From assembly GCF_037975245.1 (NCBI RefSeq), contig NC_092582.1:15455077-15519076 (forward strand): a stretch of 64,000 nt of DNA, read 5' to 3'. The position numbers and the translations under genes are program-made. This DNA is from Apostichopus japonicus (Eukaryota; Echinodermata; Holothuroidea; Aspidochirotida; Stichopodidae). Under the pieces are notes generated by a model. The model did no database searches. It worked only from the letters and a program-made list of their open reading frames with translations, and had not been told where the DNA came from. This document shows, piece after piece, positions 61,301 through 64,000 of this stretch. Numbering within the stretch: position 1 is the stretch's first letter; each line of letters begins with the position of its first letter.

Positions 61301-63142
61301 TAAAGAACTTCTAGGCTACCGTTTCTTCTAAAGTGTTAAATTGTTGTTTTCCATTATTTGTTGGGACGCCTCATTTCTCACAGTTATCATGGTTCAATTC
61401 TCCACAGATGATTGTCAGCCGTGCATGTGTCCTGGACCAGCTGGGGTGAATTCATTTGCTGGTACCTGTAACGATCAAGGAGAGTGTCAGGGGTGTGCAG
61501 AAGGGCACGGTGGACTTCAATGTGAATTCTGTCTTCCTGGTTACTATGGAGTACCTACTGATCCACAGGTTGGTCTCAATTATTATCTCTGATCAACAAT
61601 CATAAACTCAACATTCAGGAAGGACATGACTAACTTCTGTTTCCCCCCTCCTTCTCTTCTCCCCCCCCTTCACTCCTCTTCTCATAGCTCTCTTCCACCC
61701 TTTTTTCTCCACACCTTTCTGTCCTTGTCCTTCTCCCGTTTATTCCCTACCCTTCCCTTAATCCTCTCTTTGTCCCTCCACTGTTTATCTCCTACCTCTC
61801 CTCTTCCCCTGTTGGTTTCTTTCTTCTCTCCATCCCTTGTCTACTAATCCCCTTAGATCCATCTCTTTGTGTTCACCATGCTCATTAACCTGTCTGTATT
61901 CTGTGCGTGTTTTTGTCCCTTCTGTTACTGTTACTTGTCATTTAGCCCTTGAAGAAGATCCTGCTAGGATCGAAACGTCAGGCCAACTTTCTTTTACACA
62001 ACAATCATAAACATCGGACATTGTTTTTGTTTTTTGGGGGAACGAGTTAACAGAATTGTTTTTGCTTTGGAAGGTATTCTTAACCTCCCCTTCCCCTCTC
62101 CCAGTTGTATACTGACTACTTATGCATGTCCTGCAAGTTTTCTTTTGCCACTATGTAGTCACTATCAAAACTTTTAGACAATAAATTCCAGCCCCCCCCC
62201 TTTTCATTTACTGTCACATCATACAGCTAGGCTTTTTACAATGTTCTGCTCAAACTTGATTCTAATCTTACACATTTTGTGTTTCTAGAACAACGGCGGT
62301 CTTTGCAGTCAGTGCTTCTGTAACTTAAGCCCTCACGATTGTAACAGCACCACAGGCTACTGTGGCAATTGCACAGGTAACACCAGTGGCCCTACATGTG
62401 GGGAATGCCAGTTTGGTTACTATGGCAACATTGACAACTGCATGGGTAAGCTCTGTTAACAACTACATTCAATCTTAGCAAGAATTACCTTGAATCCTTA
62501 AATACTTGTTCCAAATTTGTTTAAATCTGCTTTGGTTACTATGGTTACATTGATATATTTATCCAAATGGCAGTTATAGTAGAATACTGGTATGGAACCC
62601 CCTCCGAGCCCACACACAGTTCGAAGTTGATAGTGTTTGGAATAAATTTGGTGTGTGATGGCAACAAATTCAAAGGGATGTACATCTTTTGTAACATTAG
62701 GTATAACAGCACAAGTTGTACAAGCAGTGTTAATGAAATAACAAGCGTTGATTCTGAAATTCACAGTTGGTTAGTTGAAACAAACAGACTAAAAGAAGTA
62801 TAGCAATATAATTATATACATTGTTCAAAACAAGTTTATACTGTATTTGTTCTCCACTGCTGGAAACTTTACCGTTGGATAAAAAATGTTGGTTAAAAAT
62901 GTCATTCATAGTTCACCGAAAATCTTCCTTCTTTTCTGTCTTCAATAGAGTGTAACTGTAATATGACTGGTAGCCATGGCAACTGCTCCAGTGATGGCGT
63001 TTGTGACTGTCTGCCCAACGTGATCGGTGCCAAGTGTACACAGTGTGCTCCTGATAGTTGGGGTTTTGAGAGCGGGCTAGGTTGCACGAGCTGCGACTGT
63101 CACCCAGCCGGCACGGTGATTGGTCAGACGCAATGCGATCTG
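36165..63142 (+). CDS. laminin chain, N-terminal part (23 coding exons, continues past window)
   Basis: A secreted basement-membrane laminin short arm. The model joins 23 exons (listed separately), 1,385 codons, all with GT-AG borders and consistent phases. Domains with approximate residues: signal peptide 1-25; LN 26-265 (polymerisation domain, [14 protein letters not shown] core); LE1-LE5 266-515; beta-type domain IV (LF) 516-722; LE6-LE9 723-905; LE10 first half 905-930; L4 (laminin IV type A) 930-1135; LE10 second half, then LE11-LE15 to 1385. Coiled coil and any LG domains would lie downstream. LN, five LE and LF match the plan of a beta chain, but beta chains lack L4; L4 and its flanks resemble alpha or gamma chains. 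I therefore call it a laminin chain without a symbol. Alternatives: an alpha3/alpha5-like chain with few N-terminal LE repeats, or a lineage-specific chain. Confidence 0.92.
36795..39240 (+). repeat. intron 1 with simple repeats
   Basis: 2.4-kb intron. Contains (TA)n at about 37242-37290, two 27-bp direct repeats built on GGTGAGAATGAAGTGG (38505-38572) and otherwise AT-rich DNA. No extra exon was found. Confidence 0.7.
39241..39441 (+). CDS. laminin exon 2: LN C-terminus and start of LE1
   Basis: Residues 211-277. [10 protein letters not shown] and [20 protein letters not shown] are the standard LN end running into the first LE repeat. The CxCYGHA form is seen in alpha and beta chains; gamma chains use CxCNGHA. 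Confidence 0.92.
39442..40418 (+). other. intron 2, nothing further seen
   Basis: About 1 kb, AT-rich, with a short C run at 40254-40263. No repeat family recognised. Confidence 0.5.
40419..40539 (+). CDS. laminin exon 3: LE1
   Basis: Residues 278-318. [20 protein letters not shown] is a diagnostic LE loop (HNTxGxxCxxC). Phase 0 in, phase 1 out. Confidence 0.92.
40784..40948 (+). CDS. laminin exon 4: LE2
   Basis: Residues 318-373. [30 protein letters not shown] and a [13 protein letters not shown] tail, a complete LE repeat in one phase 1-1 exon, the usual shuffling unit. Confidence 0.9.
41392..41547 (+). CDS. laminin exon 5: LE3
   Basis: Residues 373-425. The split codon gives P, so the repeat reads (P)[39 protein letters not shown] follows with eight cysteines in LE spacing. 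The acceptor is GGCAG at 41387-41391. Confidence 0.9.
43560..43930 (-). mobile_element. tRNA-derived SINE in intron 5
   Basis: Minus-strand head: GTTGTGGTCAAGTGGTTAAG (A box) and ACAGGTTCGAGTCCTGGCC (B box) between 43928 and 43855. The body then reads GTCCTTGGGCAAGGCACTTT and CATTGCCTCTCTTCACCCAG, followed by GTATAAATGGGG. I associate this body with a SINE type widespread in marine deuterostomes, from memory and unverified. The left end near 43560 is approximate. Confidence 0.75.
44250..44390 (+). repeat. 18-bp pyrimidine minisatellite at a splice acceptor
   Basis: Eight units around TTTTGTTTTCTCATTCTC, ending 10 bp before the AG of exon 6. The repeat itself forms the polypyrimidine tract of that acceptor. 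Confidence 0.9.
44400..44512 (+). CDS. laminin exon 6: LE4, first part
   Basis: Residues 425-462. [20 protein letters not shown] then [16 protein letters not shown]. Phase 1 in, phase 0 out, splitting LE4 before its last disulfide loop. Confidence 0.9.
44513..45271 (+). other. intron 6, nothing further seen
   Basis: About 0.76 kb, AT-rich. No repeat or exon recognised. Confidence 0.5.
45272..45490 (+). CDS. laminin exon 7: LE4 end, LE5, start of LF
   Basis: Residues 463-535. [13 protein letters not shown] closes LE4. LE5 has GGGALSNTC and [20 protein letters not shown], then [13 protein letters not shown]. In vertebrate beta chains LE5 has the same GGAL-N-C and GRxCDxVxPGYYF-LD--YEAE pattern directly before LF, which is the main reason for calling the next domain beta-type. 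Confidence 0.9.
46127..46273 (+). CDS. laminin exon 8: LF domain
   Basis: Residues 536-584. The phase from exon 7 selects the frame starting [14 protein letters not shown]; the end reads [17 protein letters not shown], matching the (I/V)P-x-(S/T)-xxYD(I/L)xIRYE signature of beta-chain domain IV. A second longer open frame covers the same bases but gives no match. Confidence 0.85.
46581..46716 (+). CDS. laminin exon 9: LF domain
   Basis: Residues 585-630. Moderately conserved interior ([20 protein letters not shown], then LTFDLSE). The acceptor TTTTTACAG and donor GTGAGT fit, and phase 0-1 agrees with neighbours. Confidence 0.8.
46717..47839 (+). other. intron 9, nothing further seen
   Basis: 1.1 kb AT-rich with T runs. 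No mobile element recognised. Confidence 0.5.
47840..47940 (+). CDS. laminin exon 10: LF domain
   Basis: Residues 630-663. [20 protein letters not shown] corresponds to the CF-x-G-x-x-Y strand of beta-chain LF. Phase 1 to 0. Confidence 0.8.
47941..48689 (+). other. intron 10
   Basis: Mostly the octamer repeat listed separately, flanked by AT-rich DNA. Confidence 0.6.
48262..48432. repeat. (ATAATTTT)n octanucleotide repeat
   Basis: About 20 near-perfect head-to-tail copies of an 8-bp AT-only unit in intron 10. Likely highly variable in length. Confidence 0.93.
48690..48867 (+). CDS. laminin exon 11: end of LF
   Basis: Residues 664-723. [15 protein letters not shown] equals the LxDSLVLMPx-strand of beta LF, then [34 protein letters not shown] leading into LE6. 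Phase 0 to 1. The upstream open frame is intronic. Confidence 0.85.
48949..49100. mobile_element. foldback MITE, copy 2
   Basis: Arms GCTTCAAAGCACTCATACTG and CAGTATAGGTGCTTTGAAGC enclose a loop with AGAAAGGTTAGGAACTG. A shared 3' extension (ATGATATGAGAGGACAGTAT up to ATTGTCC) is also present in copy 3. It lies in intron 11. Confidence 0.8.
49490..49640 (+). other. possible degenerate tRNA-like sequence in intron 11
   Basis: CAACTCAATTGGCATTCGAG followed by AATCCTGAGTTCACTACTTT has A-box/B-box-like order and spacing, but both boxes are poor. Weak SINE remnant at best. Confidence 0.2.
49925..50074 (+). CDS. laminin exon 12: LE6
   Basis: Residues 723-773. [35 protein letters not shown] and a FMPGVGC tail. 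Phase 1-1 exon. Confidence 0.92.
50075..51313 (+). other. intron 12, nothing further seen
   Basis: 1.2 kb with a G-rich patch (50530-50570). No repeat family recognised. Confidence 0.5.
51314..51445 (+). CDS. laminin exon 13: LE7
   Basis: Residues 773-817. [20 protein letters not shown] then [20 protein letters not shown], a textbook LE repeat. Phase 1-1. Confidence 0.92.
51467..51504. repeat. 14-bp tandem repeat
   Basis: TATCAAGTACCAGG repeated 2.7 times just after exon 13. It contains the CAAGTA word that is also frequent in intron 5. Confidence 0.75.
52306..52429 (+). CDS. laminin exon 14: LE8
   Basis: Residues 817-858. [20 protein letters not shown] then [18 protein letters not shown]. 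Phase 1 to 2. Confidence 0.9.
52500..52700. repeat. degenerate TCTGG/CCAGAT palindromic repeats
   Basis: About eight copies of TATCTGGCC(C)AGAT or CCAGATCTGG-like words in 200 bp of intron 14, spaced about 20-40 bp. Short self-complementary units remind of the 33-34 kb array, but with a different core. Confidence 0.65.
53151..53290 (+). CDS. laminin exon 15: LE9
   Basis: Residues 858-905. [20 protein letters not shown] and [17 protein letters not shown]. Phase 2 to 1. Confidence 0.9.
53559..53803. mobile_element. foldback MITE, copy 3, with internal duplication
   Basis: Left arm GCTTTAAAGCACTCGTACTG, right arm TACCAGTGCTTTGAAGC. The right half (about 53609-53697) is repeated again at about 53702-53790 as a 93-bp tandem duplication. 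It lies in intron 15. Confidence 0.8.
53960..54182 (+). CDS. laminin exon 16: LE10 first half and start of L4
   Basis: Residues 905-979. [20 protein letters not shown] is the half LE repeat that introduces a laminin IV type A domain; [14 protein letters not shown] starts L4. The donor is CCTAG|GTAGGT, phase 2, which excludes the stop codon just after it. Confidence 0.9.
54556..56467. mobile_element. hAT-like composite element with nested insertion
   Basis: The left end CAGGTGCGTATCCAGG and the right end CCTGGATACGCGCCTG are inverted. TTAAT flanks both sides (54551-54555, 56468-56472), a possible 5-bp duplication and not the 8 bp of hAT. Two related right-end segments (55130-55274 ending ATACGCCTG, and 56327-56467) share CATTTCC(A/G)G(C/T)GATCTGGG and TTTTCTTGTACGC, so two copies or a duplicated end are present. 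A third element with ends GGCGTAGGAGCCC and CCTACGGGACCTACGCC (55380-55790) appears to be nested. No transposase ORF survives. Confidence 0.65.
54603..54765. repeat. 160-bp polypurine tract
   Basis: Almost only G and A on the plus strand, inside the hAT-like element. The ORFs over it on both strands are Lys/Glu/Arg- or Phe/Ser/Pro-rich artefacts. Confidence 0.9.
56930..56970 (-). mobile_element. Penelope-like terminal motif, inverted copy
   Basis: Minus-strand TTTGACAGAGATTGTGTTAG followed by GATCGAAACCTCTGGTC resembles, in inverted orientation, the GGATCGAAACGTC-type motif at 57.2 kb. Suggests inverted ends of one Penelope-like element, or two insertions. Confidence 0.45.
57115..57227 (+). 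mobile_element. Penelope-like terminal fragment, copy A
   Basis: Nearly the same sequence occurs at 61.89 kb. It includes repeated CTGTTA units and a hairpin motif GATCC-TGCTA-GGATC followed by GAAACGTC. Ends 18 bp before exon 17, so the acceptor's pyrimidine-rich region lies partly in it. Confidence 0.65.
57172..57210 (+). ncRNA. degenerate hammerhead-like motif
   Basis: GCCT (57172-57175) pairs with AGGC (57207-57210) as stem I. The core reads CUGAAGA, stem II GAUCC/GGAUC has a 5-base loop, then GAAA, a loopless stem III ACGU and cleavage-site C (57206). One extra A (57183) follows the first core strand, so activity is doubtful. Penelope-like elements are known to carry hammerhead motifs. 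Confidence 0.45.
57246..57489 (+). CDS. laminin exon 17: L4 domain
   Basis: Residues 979-1060. The split codon joins as R, giving [22 protein letters not shown], then [20 protein letters not shown], the Y-G-x-x-L-x-F core of laminin IV type A. The open frame upstream of 57246 is transposon sequence and excluded. Confidence 0.92.
57490..58102 (+). other. intron 17, nothing further seen
   Basis: 0.6 kb AT-rich. Confidence 0.5.
58103..58225 (+). CDS. laminin exon 18: L4 domain
   Basis: Residues 1061-1101. FKLHERYWR, then [20 protein letters not shown], which matches the L4 pattern F-x-x-xL-xx-L-xx-(I/L)KIRGxY. Phase 0-0. Confidence 0.92.
58226..59373 (+). other. intron 18, G-rich patch, otherwise nothing
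   Basis: 1.15 kb. A G-rich stretch at 58262-58350 resembles a transposon edge. A possible extra exon near 58601 (after AACAG) was considered, but L4 is complete without it. Confidence 0.5.
59374..59496 (+). CDS. laminin exon 19: end of L4
   Basis: Residues 1102-1142. [15 protein letters not shown] and [14 protein letters not shown], the standard WVExCxCPxGY end of L4. Phase 0-0. Confidence 0.92.
59497..60487 (+). other. intron 19, nothing further seen
   Basis: 1 kb AT-rich, no repeat recognised. Confidence 0.5.
60488..60704 (+). CDS. laminin exon 20: LE10 second half and LE11
   Basis: Residues 1143-1215. [20 protein letters not shown] closes the L4-interrupted repeat as in gamma and alpha chains. 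LE11 follows with [32 protein letters not shown]. Confidence 0.93.
60705..61407 (+). other. intron 20, nothing further seen
   Basis: 0.7 kb AT-rich. The only notable feature is a poly-G tract near 61239-61262. Confidence 0.5.
61408..61568 (+). CDS. laminin exon 21: LE12
   Basis: Residues 1215-1268. [20 protein letters not shown] and [20 protein letters not shown]. The CPCPxxxxxNFAxTC form is typical of the second LE after L4 in alpha and gamma chains and of the same position in beta LEb. Phase 1 to 0. Confidence 0.93.
61569..62288 (+). other. intron 21: pyrimidine tract and Penelope-like copy B
   Basis: A C/T-rich stretch of about 210 bp (61643-61855) precedes the Penelope-like fragment. 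A C run lies at 62192-62200. Confidence 0.6.
61894..62000 (+). mobile_element. Penelope-like terminal fragment, copy B
   Basis: Matches copy A from CTGTATTCTG to CTTTTACACA, with one CTGTTA unit fewer and CCTTGAAG where A has CTCTGAAG, which breaks the hammerhead-like core. Confidence 0.65.
62289..62445 (+). CDS. laminin exon 22: LE13
   Basis: Residues 1269-1321. [20 protein letters not shown], then [20 protein letters not shown]. The CxNCTGNTxGPxC form is typical of LE repeats after L4. Phase 0 to 1. Confidence 0.92.
62446..62948 (+). other. intron 22, nothing further seen
   Basis: 0.5 kb AT-rich, no repeat recognised. Confidence 0.5.
62949..63142 (+). CDS. laminin exon 23: LE14 and start of LE15
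   Basis: Residues 1321-1385. [40 protein letters not shown], then [13 protein letters not shown] opening LE15. The CxPNxIGxxCxxCAPxxWG pattern occurs in alpha and beta C-terminal LE clusters. Donor CTG|GTAAGA, phase 0. The gene goes on beyond. Confidence 0.92.
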
Positions 63143-64000
63143 GTAAGAGCAACTTACACTCTCTCGAGAATTGCAAGAATTTTTCAGATAGACCTAAATG
63201 TTATTTCTTGATACAGTAAACAATAAAAGCAAAGCATTGATAGAGCAAAGCATATTACATACAGAGCATAGAGCAAACCTCACAGTAAGCTGGCTAGATT
63301 TGTTCCAGCCGTCCAGAGGAGTTTTGATCTATTGCAGTTTATTTGTAAGTTGAATGGATATTTAGTAAGATAAAAATAGAAATAATAAAACAGTCATAAT
63401 TTTAATGGTCAGGATGATGTGTTTAAGACTGTACTATGCGTTGGGTTGGGACTTCTGGAAAAGCCCTGTAATATTTACAAATATTTCAATGTACATGTCG
63501 TAAATAATTTGATACATAGTTCTAAGCTGTCCATACCCAGCAGATGTTTACTTTGGCAGGTTATGCAAATGTTTACTGTGGCAGGTTAGATAAATCTGTC
63601 AGACACTTGTAGGCTGTAGGTATCATGGTCACATTGGACACAGCCTGTTGCATGATTGATCAGTCCAGTGTGTCGGTAGCTCCTTGGTCAGTGGCCTGCG
63701 GGCTGCAATGCTCTTCTCAGATGTTCTCCCCACGTTCCCCTCTGTCTGAGAGATCAATGTGTTTACAAAACCCCTTGATTGCTCCTTATTCAGGAAATTT
63801 GTAGCTCTTTACGTAATCCAAGAAATCCAGGAAAACATTTAAGTGTCTGACAAATTAATGTAATGATTTATCTTTTTCATTTGTAAACATTTGAGGTTGA
63901 TGCCTCAATTCAGAAAATCTTTTGTGATTGGTGGGTTGGTGGACTAACCTTAGTGGTTTCAGGTTACCTTATGTTTCCCATAGCTTGTGGACTTCAGGAT
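63143..64000 (+). other. start of intron 23
   Basis: No further exon is found before the window ends. AT-rich, with a short direct repeat built on GTTTACT(T/G)TGGCAGGTTA (63546-63588). Confidence 0.5.

Overview
The window is AT-rich animal nuclear DNA: spliced genes with GT-AG introns, long non-coding tracts, many (TA)n microsatellites, poly-G/poly-C tracts at transposon ends, tRNA-derived SINEs and short foldback transposons. The laminin gene excludes non-animals. The SINE types and repeat style suggest a marine invertebrate deuterostome. An echinoderm, perhaps a sea cucumber, is my best guess, but this is inference and not proven by any single sequence here.

Positions 1-36,100 are gene-poor. 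They hold scattered mobile and repeat elements: a tRNA-like SINE (2.07 kb), a TTAA-flanked inverted-repeat MITE (5.66-6.20 kb), a hAT end (9.17 kb), a minus-strand SINE (10.04-10.26 kb), a tRNA-like element carrying a full hammerhead-ribozyme core (14.5 kb), a foldback MITE (19.6 kb), a decayed non-LTR reverse transcriptase (28.1-28.7 kb), a U2-snRNA-like minus-strand segment (29.07-29.25 kb), a hAT MITE with a perfect 8-bp target duplication (30.51-30.88 kb), several hairpins (32.5-32.7 kb) and a large array of GATATC/GAATTC repeats (33.4-34.4 kb). Two minus-strand open segments, 31,449-31,224 and 1,068-737, have matching splice signals and phase and may be first and last exons of one unidentified gene.

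Positions 36,165-63,142 hold the one confidently recognised gene, on the plus strand: 23 coding exons of a laminin chain, 1,385 codons, with all splice phases consistent and the 3' end beyond the window. Domain order is signal peptide, laminin N-terminal (LN) domain, five laminin EGF (LE) repeats, a laminin-beta-like domain IV (LF), LE6-LE10 with a laminin IV type A (L4) domain splitting LE10, then LE11-LE15. The protein would be a secreted basement-membrane component. The first half reads like a beta chain, but the L4 domain and what follows read like an alpha or gamma chain. This hybrid order is the most interesting protein-level observation.

The introns carry a SINE, two more foldback MITE copies, a nested hAT-like composite (54.6-56.5 kb), two copies of a Penelope-like hammerhead-type motif (57.1 and 61.9 kb; one ends 18 bp before an exon), and simple repeats, including an 18-bp pyrimidine minisatellite that runs into a splice acceptor (44.25-44.39 kb).
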